Below, piece by piece: positions 8,768-14,493 of a DNA stretch of 14,493 nt (its first letter is position 1; each line of letters opens with the position of its first letter). Position numbers and translations under genes: made by a program. This stretch comes from a bacterium (GTDB taxonomy: Bacteria > CG2-30-53-67 > CG2-30-70-394). The DNA lies in NCBI GenBank assembly GCA_024278555.1, contig JAJRSX010000172.1, forward strand, positions 1 to 14,493, read 5' to 3'. The notes under the pieces were generated by a model. That model saw nothing but the letters and a program-made list of their open reading frames with translations, was not told the origin of the DNA and did not search any database.

Positions 8768-9286
8768 ATGGCGAACGTACTGGCCCTATCGATTCGTGAC
8801 TACTGCTTCGAAGAGCGGCGCAAGGATCGCACCTGCGACAGCCTCCACGAGGTCGTGGCGAAGAGCGAGACCGGCATCGAAGGCACCTGCGGTGAGGCCC
8901 TGGAGGCGAACCGCGACCTGGTAAAGGCGCGCCTGGAGCACGAGCTCGGCCGGAACGAGTTCGACGGCATCTTCGTCTGCGGCGCCATCGGCGTGGCCCC
9001 CAACGACTTCATGCCCGAGCTCCTCCTGCAGATCTGCGACAAGCACCTCTTCGCCCTCTCCTACGAGATGTGGCGTGCCATCGGCCAGTCCAGCCCGGTG
9101 GGCCCCCTCATCCGCCCGCGGGCCGGGATCGCCGGCAAGACCCTCATGCTGGCGCTGCCCGGCGGCCCCAAGGCGGCGAAGGTGGCGCTCGAAGCGGTCC
9201 TCCCGTGGCTCCCGGTCACCATGGCGTGGGCCAAAGAGGACAACCCCTCCTGCCCGCCCCAAACCGACTGGTTCGAGTGGATCTGA
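8768..9286 (+). CDS. divergent MoaB/Mog-family protein (MPT-binding fold)
   Basis: 172 residues resembling the molybdopterin-binding MoaB/MogA fold. The N-terminal strand (VLALSIRD), EANRDLVKARL, DGIFVCGAIGVAPNDFMPE (67-84) and the C-terminal AGIAGKTLMLALPGGPKAAKVALEAVLPWL (119-148) align by eye with E. coli MoaB. The family's GGTG turn is replaced by CGAIG (71-75), while the following Asp (D80) is kept. Known relatives act in molybdenum-cofactor synthesis, but no moa, moe or mod gene is near, so the role may differ. A strong GGAGG lies 7 bases before the start. The preceding 89-base gap from pgi shows no clear terminator. The stop codon lies within the hairpin at 9283-9311. Confidence 0.7.
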   Translation: MANVLALSIRDYCFEERRKDRTCDSLHEVVAKSETGIEGTCGEALEANRDLVKARLEHELGRNEFDGIFVCGAIGVAPNDFMPELLLQICDKHLFALSYEMWRAIGQSSPVGPLIRPRAGIAGKTLMLALPGGPKAAKVALEAVLPWLPVTMAWAKEDNPSCPPQTDWFEWI

Positions 9287-9311
9287 TTTTTTCGCTGCGC
9301 GAAAAAATCAG
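9283..9311. terminator. T/A-stem hairpin, probable bidirectional terminator
   Basis: CTGATTTTTTCGC (9283-9295) and GCGAAAAAATCAG (9299-9311) form a perfect 13-bp stem with a TGC loop. The T6/A6 tracts lie inside the stem, so each strand ends the hairpin with a run suited to termination. It overlaps the stop codon of the MoaB-like gene and faces the end of the minus-strand ERCC4 relic. It shares its GCTGCGC centre with the hairpin at 9763-9787. Confidence 0.75.
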
Positions 9312-9409
9312 GAGTCACCTCCCCGCCCTCCTACCGGAGGGCTGGAGACCTCGGCGACAAAACTGCGGTACGAGGGAGGTATGAGCGCGCGCTCGTGATA
9401 AGGGGCGCA

Positions 9410-9754
9410 TCACGGTCCAAGCGGGCCATTTGGACTGGAACCGCCGGCGGGAGCCGGCCGCCTATCGCGACCTCGATGCGCACCCGAGGTTGCGTCACCC
9501 GTGTCACGCAAATAGGGCGCCCCCACCTCCCGCACCGCCCAGCGAATGGCGCTGGCGGTAGCAGCGCCGATCCCCGCGACCTGCTTCAGATCCTCACGCT
9601 CCGCCCGGACCACCGCTTCCACGCTCCCGAAGGCGGCGAGTCGCTGCACGCGCACGCGGACCTCGGGGATGGACTGCAACACCTCCACGACCCCGCCACG
9701 TCGTTCCCGATCGTCGGCGACCACCTCGATGGCCCTGTCGGGTACCTGAGACAT
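9410..9754 (-). CDS. ERCC4/HhH nuclease relic lacking the catalytic core
   Basis: A 114-residue ORF. The ATG at 9754 has GGAGA 8 bases upstream; a longer frame to 9952 would overlap the phosphatase gene and is rejected. Residues 12-28 (VADDRERRGGVVEVLQS) look like the first strand and DxRE motif of an XPF/MUS81-type ERCC4 nuclease. Residues 38-74 (RLAAFGSVEAVV to GIGAATASAIRWAV) look like the last helix-hairpin-helix of the same protein type. The GDY...ERK catalytic segment and the first HhH, expected between them, are absent, so an in-frame internal deletion is likely. The tail after residue 82 is Gly/Pro/Arg-rich and unlike the family. It may still be translated as a small DNA-binding HhH protein, or be a pseudogene. 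It lies downstream of the phosphatase gene, 40 bases away. Confidence 0.55.
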   Translation of the reverse strand: MSQVPDRAIEVVADDRERRGGVVEVLQSIPEVRVRVQRLAAFGSVEAVVRAEREDLKQVAGIGAATASAIRWAVREVGAPYLRDTGDATSGAHRGRDRRPAPAGGSSPNGPLGP

Positions 9755-9762
9755 CCCTGTCT

Positions 9763-9787
9763 CCTTTTTTTGCTGCGCAAAAAAAGG
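9763..9787. terminator. second T/A-stem hairpin with GCTGCGC centre
   Basis: CCTTTTTTTGC (9763-9773) and GCAAAAAAAGG (9777-9787) form a perfect 11-bp stem around TGC. It sits between the phosphatase stop (9795) and the ERCC4 relic. One arm contributes the GGAGA ribosome site of the relic, so folding could also hide that site. Confidence 0.7.
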
Positions 9788-9794
9788 GGGTAAT

Positions 9795-10310
9795 TTAATC
9801 CTCTTCCTCACCCTGGTCACTGGCGGCGGCACCCAGCGCCGCCGCCACCTCAGCGACCAGCTCCCCCTGCTCCACCGTCTCCGGATCGCCACCGGCGGCG
9901 CGCACCCGGGCCACCGCCGCCTGCGCGTCGAGGCCGAGGCAGAGCAAGACACAGGCGGCCACCGTGCCGGTACGTCCGACCCCCATATTGCAGTGGATCA
10001 GGACGTTGGCGCCGTCACGCAGCGCCTCTGCCACCTCGCGCGCCACACCGACGATCCCCTCGCCCTCCGGCACCCCGAAGTCATCGATCGGGAAGTGGAC
10101 CCAGCCACACGGCAGCTCCCCGGCACGGGCAAGCTCGGCGTACTCCGGCGCCCACCCCTCCAGCTCCGCCCACGGCAACAGACAGACCACCTGCCCAATC
10201 GCCGCCGCCTGCCACTGCCGCACCACATCGCCCAGCGGCCGCCACCGCCCCGGCAACCGCGACACCCACAACCGCCCCGCCACCCCGTCGGACAAGTCCA
10301 CCTCACGCAT
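9795..10310 (-). CDS. dual-specificity/tyrosine-type protein phosphatase
   Basis: 171 residues of the cysteine-dependent phosphatase fold. The P-loop HCNMGVGRTGT (106-116) carries C107 as nucleophile and R113 for phosphate binding (CX5R). FPIDDFGVP (73-81) supplies the likely general-acid Asp, D76 or D77. The start at 10310 is chosen for a perfect GGAGG 6 bases upstream; the frame extends to 10367 without such a site. The C-terminus is acidic (DQGEEED). The substrate is unknown and could be phospho-Tyr/Ser/Thr protein or another phosphoester. It lies 38 bases downstream of the unknown gene at 10349 and is probably co-transcribed with it. Confidence 0.85.
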   Translation of the reverse strand: MREVDLSDGVAGRLWVSRLPGRWRPLGDVVRQWQAAAIGQVVCLLPWAELEGWAPEYAELARAGELPCGWVHFPIDDFGVPEGEGIVGVAREVAEALRDGANVLIHCNMGVGRTGTVAACVLLCLGLDAQAAVARVRAAGGDPETVEQGELVAEVAAALGAAASDQGEEED

Positions 10311-10348
10311 CACCGACCTCCAATCTATACGCAGCCAGTAATGGGCTA

Positions 10349-10669
10349 TTACCCATCCACGCCCCACGAGTAGTCCTCGAAAAAACCCCGAGCGAGCTCG
10401 TCGTAGCGCTCGCGTTTCTCCTCCAGGCTTGGTTTCAGAAAGTGGAGGTCAAGGCTCCATGCCTGCCTTGGTAGGACCTCAAGCCACGGGGTGATGGCGA
10501 AGATGTACATAAGCTCACCGTTGTAACTCCCCACCACCATGTCCGTGTCGTGCCGCTTAGCGGCTTCACTCGCGTCGTTGAAGAGACGCCCGTAGGCCAC
10601 CTCCCACCGGGGAAGGTCCGCCTCCACCACCGCCGCAAGCACCTCGTGTTTGATCTCCAACACCACCAT
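10349..10669 (-). CDS. 106-residue protein of unknown function
   Basis: I do not recognise this family. The ATG at 10669 has an excellent GGGAGG 5 bases upstream; the open frame runs on to 10999 but through spacer-like sequence. The protein is soluble and acidic, with charged N- and C-terminal helices (EIKHEVLAAVVEADLPRWEVAYGR and SLEEKRERYDELARGFFEDY). Between them is a more hydrophobic middle (MVVGSYNGELMYIFAITPWLEVLP). No signal peptide, membrane segment or catalytic motif is evident. It is the first gene of the minus-strand group that also contains the phosphatase and the ERCC4 relic. Confidence 0.65.
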   Translation of the reverse strand: MVVLEIKHEVLAAVVEADLPRWEVAYGRLFNDASEAAKRHDTDMVVGSYNGELMYIFAITPWLEVLPRQAWSLDLHFLKPSLEEKRERYDELARGFFEDYSWGVDG

Positions 10670-10829
10670 GACCACCTCCCTATCTCTGTAAACGGACCCA
10701 TGCCGCCGCCGGTCGGCCTTGACCCCACTCTCCACCAACCATCCAGTGCACGCACATCCCGCAAGCTTGCCGTTCCCACCCTGCCCATGGAGGGTCCAGG
10801 GTTGCCGCCCCCCCTGTGCGTAACAAATC

Positions 10830-10867
10830 TTGTTGTCGATCATGAAATCAGAGTTCGTGATCAACAA
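10830..10867. promoter_or_regulatory. imperfect dyad in an AT-richer spacer segment
   Basis: TTGTTG..ATCATGAA (10830-10846) is mirrored by TTCGTGATCAACAA (10854-10867), with a three-base bulge and one mismatch. It sits about 160 bases upstream of the unknown gene, in the most AT-rich part of an otherwise GC-rich region. It is a candidate operator or small RNA stem. I could not place a promoter with confidence. Confidence 0.3.
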
Positions 10868-10900
10868 AAGAACTTGTCTCTCTTTCATGAGCATCAAGAG

Positions 10901-10940
10901 ACCTCCCGCTCCCCTGCAATCGGGAGCCGCCGTGGGAGGT
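10901..10940. other. bulged GC hairpin in spacer 10670-10995
   Basis: ACCTCCC (10901-10907) pairs with GGGAGGT (10934-10940), and the adjoining GCTCCC (10908-10913) pairs with GGGAGC (10922-10927), leaving a six-base bulge. There is no T-tract. The rest of this 326-base spacer holds only the dyad at 10830-10867 and no supported gene. Confidence 0.4.
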
Positions 10941-10995
10941 TCGACACCCCAACCGGCCAAAGTAGTTGTCGCCGACCGGCCAGAGGAATTGACGT

Positions 10996-11148
10996 TCAAC
11001 GGTAGCTCCCCTCGATCAGCTCCCGGAGGTCACTGCCCGCCAGCTCGGGGAGGTTGCGCGCCATCTCCGGACAGGTGACGAGGACCTCCGCGCGCGCCTT
11101 GAACTCGCCGAGGGGGACGATGGCTTCAGAGATGTCGAGCTCGGCCAC
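10996..11148 (-). pseudogene. fused relic of a Phd antitoxin and RelE/ParE toxin
   Basis: In the reading frame ending at TGA 10996-10998, 50 codons from a GTG at 11148 show strong GC third positions. Residues 1-20 (AELDISEAIVPLGEFKARA) look like the N-terminus of a Phd/YefM-type antitoxin. Residues 21-50 (CPEMARNLPEL and GSDLRELIEGSYR) look like the core of a RelE/ParE-family toxin, which normally continues with a VVYR-type strand. Antitoxin and toxin are usually adjacent genes, so a deletion joining them near 11088-11091 and removing the middle of the module is the simplest reading. There is no ribosome site, and the toxin end is cut off. It lies 66 bases after csx2, in the same frame as that gene. 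Confidence 0.55.
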
Positions 11149-11197
11149 GGTGGCGCGCCAATCGACAAGATGAACTGCATTCAGACTCGGTTCCAGT

Positions 11198-11225
11198 TCA
11201 AAAAAAAGCCCTTGTCACCCCTGCG
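11198..11225 (-). terminator. possible weak terminator after csx2
   Basis: On the minus strand eight T residues (11207-11200) come 7 bases after the csx2 stop. A short GAGCC/GGCTT stem is possible just before them. This is a weak candidate for the end of the Cmr operon transcript. Confidence 0.3.
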
Positions 11226-12447
11226 GCTCGCCATCCCCTACCAGGCGCTGGACACCGGTGATGAGCTTTCGCACCTTGCTCTGAAGGGTTCGTGCAGAAT
11301 CGGCCTGCGGCCGCATCCCTGCGTGGTTGACGTCGTTCCGAGGTTCGGCAAGAGCATTCCACAGGGTCCCCACCTCCTTGCCCCTCTCCTCCGACCAGGC
11401 GAGGGTCGCGATCTCCCGCTCGGACAGCTCGCCCCTGTAGGACTTGCGTGCACGCTGACACCCCCACCAGTTGAGCAGCGCCTCGGCCCGCTTGCGCGCG
11501 GCCTCCGAGCACAAGTCGCTCTCTCCGAGCTCCCGCGCCACCCAGGACACCACCATCTCCCGGGCGAGGGTGAGGGCCTGGACCGGCTGCTCGTGGGTCA
11601 CGTACCAGTCGAGGAGGGCGGCTTGGCCGACGAGGTTGGAGATCGCCGGCTCCCCTGCCAACCGCGCCGCCTCTGCCTGCACCAGCGGGGCCACCAGGGT
11701 GAACGGCTTGGCCCAGGTGTCGATCTCCGCCAATCGCTCTGTCTCAAGTTGGCCTGAGAGCACCCGCGCCTGCTCCAAGGCATCGAGGGGACGGATCAGG
11801 CGAAGATCCTCAGAGAGGCGCAGGAGACTCTGGCCCACGGGAATGAGCCCCTCCGGGGCGTCCGCCTGCCCGGACCGGTGAGCGCCGGCCTGGATCTGAC
11901 GCAGTAGGCCTGCCAACTCCCCACCGCGGCCGGTCTCGCGGAAGAGGTGAAGGGCGGCGAGCCAGTCCAGCAGGCTTGCCATGGGGGTGATGTCGAAGAC
12001 GGGGGTGGTCCCGGCCTCTCGGTCGCTAGCCTCGAAGGCGCCGTAGACGATCCGCCCCAGCGTCACGCCGCGAGCCGTTTTTAGATAGGCGACGGCGAGG
12101 AGGACAATGAGGGGTATCGAACGGAAGGCGTGGGTGATGTCGAAGAGGACGGTGTCGTCCTCTTCCACGGCGCTGACGACGGCATCGAAAATCTCCCAAA
12201 GTTCCGCTTCACTCTCGCCATTCGGGATCGGCACCTCGTGGAGAACGATGCGCGTCGCACACTGCTTCTGTAGTGCGTGCCAGTGTGCAGTCCGCGCACG
12301 AGGAGTCACGAAGACGCAAAATTCGTCGGGCTCGAAGAGCTCCCACACGGCAATGGGGAAGAACTGGGTCGGAGTACTCTTGCGATCGTCCCAGGTATAG
12401 ACCGTCTCTTCGTAGCGACCCGTTCCGAGAAAGGTGATCGCCTTCAT
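11215..12447 (-). CDS. csx2: CRISPR-associated CARF-HEPN protein (Csx2/TIGR02221 type)
   Basis: A 410-residue type III accessory effector. The N-terminal CARF-like Rossmann domain (about 1-165) starts MKAITFLGTGRYEETVY, has VFVTPRA near 45-51 and the family motif DITHAFRSIPL (103-113), which is expected at the ligand-binding face. The C-terminal all-helical part ends in a HEPN RNase motif, RNDVNH (370-375, Rx4H), within LWNALAEPRNDVNHAGM. By analogy with Csx1/Csm6, cyclic oligoadenylate made by Cas10 would bind the CARF domain and turn on RNA cleavage; this is inferred. The start at 12447 overlaps the cmr6 stop as TGATG, so translation is coupled. An in-frame extension to 12612 would lie inside cmr6 and is rejected. 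Confidence 0.88.
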   Translation of the reverse strand: MKAITFLGTGRYEETVYTWDDRKSTPTQFFPIAVWELFEPDEFCVFVTPRARTAHWHALQKQCATRIVLHEVPIPNGESEAELWEIFDAVVSAVEEDDTVLFDITHAFRSIPLIVLLAVAYLKTARGVTLGRIVYGAFEASDREAGTTPVFDITPMASLLDWLAALHLFRETGRGGELAGLLRQIQAGAHRSGQADAPEGLIPVGQSLLRLSEDLRLIRPLDALEQARVLSGQLETERLAEIDTWAKPFTLVAPLVQAEAARLAGEPAISNLVGQAALLDWYVTHEQPVQALTLAREMVVSWVARELGESDLCSEAARKRAEALLNWWGCQRARKSYRGELSEREIATLAWSEERGKEVGTLWNALAEPRNDVNHAGMRPQADSARTLQSKVRKLITGVQRLVGDGEPQG

Positions 12448-13490
12448 CAGCCGCCGCCCTCGGCGCCATAGAGCCGCTTCCACGCCTTCCTCTGGTTGCT
12501 CTTCTTGTCCGCCCTCTCCCATGACTGGATCGTCTCCCCGTGGACCTCCCGGGCGATTTCGCACAGGAGGGCGAACTCCTCCTCGCCGCGCTCCTTTCGG
12601 GTCTTGTTCCACTCCTTGCCGAAGGTGGTGGCGAGGCGCTTCTCGTCCCAGTCACTCACCTCCGCCCGTAGCTTCTCCTCCAGGGGCAGCGCCTCGCGTC
12701 GCGCCTTCTTCGCCCGCCGGTCGGCCGCGTCGTTCGCCTTCCCGTCCGGCTGAAAGAGCCCATACCCTGCGGCGGTCTTGGCGCCGATCCCGCGGGTGGT
12801 GAGGGCCTCCACGAGCAGCTCTTTGGCCCGCTCGTGCCAGCCGCCGGGCCCCTCGATGGCGAAGAAGAAGCGGCCGGTGGTGGCCACCCACGGGACCGGG
12901 TTGGGGGCGTCGAGGTCGAGCGTCCCGACCGGGTCGCCCCCCAGGGAGCCACCGCCGGTGGTGTAGTACTTCGTGTGGTGGACGCAGGTGACCTCGCGGG
13001 CGAGGAAGCCCCCGGCCCCCTCCGGGACCCACCAGGCGTCGTGGAAGTGGAGGTAGCCGGCCGACTCGGTGGTCCCGAAGAGGATCTCCTCTGCCTCCGG
13101 GTCGAGCTCCCACCGGCGGCGGGCGCCGGCGCGCACCACCCCCTTGACCGCCGAGCCGGGGACCACCGGCACCCCGAAGGTACGGTGGAGGGTGAGCCCC
13201 ACCTCGAGGACCGACTCGTTGCCCAGCCCGAGGGCGAGGCGGCCGGCCACCTGCCCGTACCAGCAGGAGAAGGTGGTGGCGCTCGACTCCACCACGGCCT
13301 GCCAGCGGCGGTAGGCGGCGCGGTACACCTGCGGCGGCGAGAGGCGCTCGAGCCGCTCGATGAGTCGGGCGGTGGCGGCGTGCTCGTGGTCGTGCTCCAT
13401 GAGCCCCCGGTCGAGGAGCAGCCCCGCGTGGGCCTCGCCACCGGCCGTGTCGAAGTAGCGGGCCACCGCCTCCCTGCGCACGTCAGCCAT
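12447..13490 (-). CDS. cmr6: type III-B RAMP protein Cmr6
   Basis: Cmr6 is the RAMP (Cas7-like) subunit near the 3' end of the crRNA in the Cmr effector complex. The 347-residue protein shows GVPVVPGSAVKGVVR (106-120), typical of Cmr RAMP subunits, YLHFHDAWW (146-154), HHTKYYTTGG, and the glycine-rich RAMP loop RGIGAKTAAGYGLF (233-246). Residues after about 250 form a highly charged Lys/Arg/Glu-rich helical extension. The start overlaps the end of cmr5 by 8 bases (ATGGCTGA), and its stop overlaps the csx2 start by one base. Confidence 0.93.
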   Translation of the reverse strand: MADVRREAVARYFDTAGGEAHAGLLLDRGLMEHDHEHAATARLIERLERLSPPQVYRAAYRRWQAVVESSATTFSCWYGQVAGRLALGLGNESVLEVGLTLHRTFGVPVVPGSAVKGVVRAGARRRWELDPEAEEILFGTTESAGYLHFHDAWWVPEGAGGFLAREVTCVHHTKYYTTGGGSLGGDPVGTLDLDAPNPVPWVATTGRFFFAIEGPGGWHERAKELLVEALTTRGIGAKTAAGYGLFQPDGKANDAADRRAKKARREALPLEEKLRAEVSDWDEKRLATTFGKEWNKTRKERGEEEFALLCEIAREVHGETIQSWERADKKSNQRKAWKRLYGAEGGG

Positions 13491-13881
13491 CGTCGCCCTC
13501 CCCGTCCGCGTCGGCGGCGCTCATCCCCAGGAGGCTCTCGGCGTACCGCTTGTACCAGATGGCCGCCTCCAGGCAGCGGCGGGTGAGGCGGCGGTAGTCG
13601 GCGAGGTCGGCCCCGCGGGCGGTGCGGGCGAGGCCACCCTCGGCGCCCAGGGTGGCGCTCAGGTGGCCGAGGAAACGGCGATCCCCCTCGGCGCCACGGC
13701 TTTGGGCGTTCGCCTTCGCCTCCAGGAAGGCGGTCGCCTCGGCCAGCCCCGCGCGCAGGACCAGGACCGGAAAGCGGTGGCACCAGCCACCGTAGCGGAC
13801 CTTGGCCTTGTCATCGAAATCGACCGCCTCTCGTACCTGGCGGTAGATCTTCTCGGCGTCGCGTTGGGAGCGGGTCTGCAT
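13483..13881 (-). CDS. cmr5: type III-B small subunit Cmr5
   Basis: 132 residues, mostly helical, with the usual Cmr5 opening QTRSQRDAEKIYRQV followed by KVRYGGWCHRFPVLVLRAGLAEATAFLEAKA and a late AIWYKRYAESLL helix. Cmr5 is the small helical subunit that lines the Cmr backbone and helps hold target RNA. The ATG at 13881 shares a base with the cmr4 stop (TGATG); the longer frame to 14271 would overlap cmr4 and is not used. The acidic tail (ADADGEGDDG) is encoded in the overlap with cmr6. Confidence 0.93.
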   Translation of the reverse strand: MQTRSQRDAEKIYRQVREAVDFDDKAKVRYGGWCHRFPVLVLRAGLAEATAFLEAKANAQSRGAEGDRRFLGHLSATLGAEGGLARTARGADLADYRRLTRRCLEAAIWYKRYAESLLGMSAADADGEGDDG

Positions 13882-14493
13882 CACTCCCCCTCCTTCGCCG
13901 CCGCCGCGAACAGGAGCCGCACCTGGCCGCGGCCCACGGTCGCCTTGCCCCCCACCTGGAGGCGGCGCTCGCTCCCCACGGCCTCGGCGAGGGCGGCGAG
14001 CATCTCGCCCGCGTCCGCCGTGTGCTCCCGGTACCGCGACCGGTCCGCCGCCACCACCCCCCAGAGGAGCGACTCGGCCGGCAGGGCCTCCTCGTACCAG
14101 AGGGCGCCCCTGGCGACGGTGCCGGTCTCCTCGTCGATCTTGATCCGCGCCGAGACCTCGGTGGCGGTCTCGGCGAGGAAGTCGAACACGTCGTCGGCGA
14201 CGATGCAGAGTCGCGCGCGGAGGAGTCGCTGCCAGTCGTCGTCGCCGGGGAAGCAGGCGGCGCCGATGCACGCCGCCCAGTCGGCGGCGCCGCTCTCGGG
14301 GCGGGGCGTGAGGTCGAGGTCCTCGAGGATGACCCGGCGCTCGCCGCCCCCGGCCGCGAGCAGGGCGCTGTCCGGCGCGACCGCCGCCGCCCCCTCCCCC
14401 ACCCCCGGGATCTTGGGCACCTCCACCCCGGCGGCGGCGAGGTCGCGGCCGTAGCGGCGCAGGACCAGCGGCGCGGTGGCCCAGGCGAAGGTG
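13881..14493 (-). CDS. cmr4: type III-B backbone RAMP protein Cmr4, C-terminal part
   Basis: The window edge cuts off the N-terminus, leaving 203 residues in frame to a TGA overlapping the cmr5 start. They begin TFAWATAPLVLRRYGRDLA, a characteristic Cmr4 stretch. DDVFDFLAETATEVSARIKID and TGTVARGALWYEEALPAE follow, then the C-terminal RAMP glycine loop LQVGGKATVGRGQV. Cmr4 forms the crRNA-binding filament and cleaves target RNA at regular intervals; the catalytic Asp lies in the missing N-terminal part and cannot be checked. cmr3 and cas10/cmr2 are expected further right. Confidence 0.92.
   Translation of the reverse strand, partial: TFAWATAPLVLRRYGRDLAAAGVEVPKIPGVGEGAAAVAPDSALLAAGGGERRVILEDLDLTPRPESGAADWAACIGAACFPGDDDWQRLLRARLCIVADDVFDFLAETATEVSARIKIDEETGTVARGALWYEEALPAESLLWGVVAADRSRYREHTADAGEMLAALAEAVGSERRLQVGGKATVGRGQVRLLFAAAAKEGE

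Noticed and set aside
10670-10999. 110-residue N-terminal extension of the unknown protein at 10349
   Set aside because: The sequence is spacer-like with hairpins, and an excellent ribosome site marks the internal ATG at 10669.
10996-12447. Recoded or readthrough TGA extending csx2 by about 72 residues
   Set aside because: The downstream frame is open, but the csx2 protein already ends normally after its HEPN motif. The extra sequence resembles toxin-antitoxin families, so a separate decayed gene explains it better.
12448-12612. 55-residue N-terminal extension of csx2
   Set aside because: It overlaps the cmr6 coding region in another frame. The CARF domain begins exactly at the ATG coupled to the cmr6 stop.
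11215-14493. CRISPR array near the cmr genes
   Set aside because: No set of regularly spaced repeats of 25-40 bases was seen here or elsewhere in the window. An array, if present, lies outside.

Overview
The window looks like chromosome from a GC-rich proteobacterium, most likely a gammaproteobacterium. The reasons are the GC-rich third codon positions, a DolP/OsmY-like BON lipoprotein, a FlgT-like periplasmic protein and a PykA-type pyruvate kinase. The assignment rests on gene content only. There is no rRNA, tRNA or CRISPR array in the window.

Left part (1-9300), housekeeping. trpE (anthranilate synthase component I) and an upstream BON-domain lipoprotein lie on the minus strand and diverge from a FlgT-like exported protein on the plus strand. 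Three plus-strand sugar-metabolism genes follow: pyk (pyruvate kinase), a ROK-family sugar kinase and a short Bacillus-type pgi. Together they can phosphorylate glucose, interconvert G6P and F6P, and make pyruvate at the end of glycolysis. A divergent MoaB/Mog-family gene closes this part. The spacers are unusually rich in inverted repeats built from short tandem units, some nested inside one another.

Middle part (9280-11215), small accessory genes on the minus strand. These are a 106-residue unknown protein, a dual-specificity-type phosphatase with a CX5R motif, and a 114-residue relic of an ERCC4/HhH nuclease whose catalytic core is missing. Two nearly identical T/A-stem hairpins with a GCTGCGC centre bracket the relic. 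Just downstream of the CRISPR genes is a previously hidden decayed toxin-antitoxin module: the start of a Phd-type antitoxin is joined in frame to the end of a RelE/ParE-type toxin.

Right part (11215-14493), the downstream end of a type III-B (Cmr) CRISPR operon on the minus strand: cmr4 (cut by the window edge), cmr5, cmr6 and a Csx2/TIGR02221-type CARF-HEPN effector. All are translationally coupled by overlaps of 1 to 8 nt. cmr1, cmr2/cas10, cmr3 and any array would lie beyond the right edge. The expected logic is that the Cmr complex senses target RNA, Cas10 makes cyclic oligoadenylate, and the CARF-HEPN protein is switched on as an RNase. Only the last four genes of that chain can be seen here.
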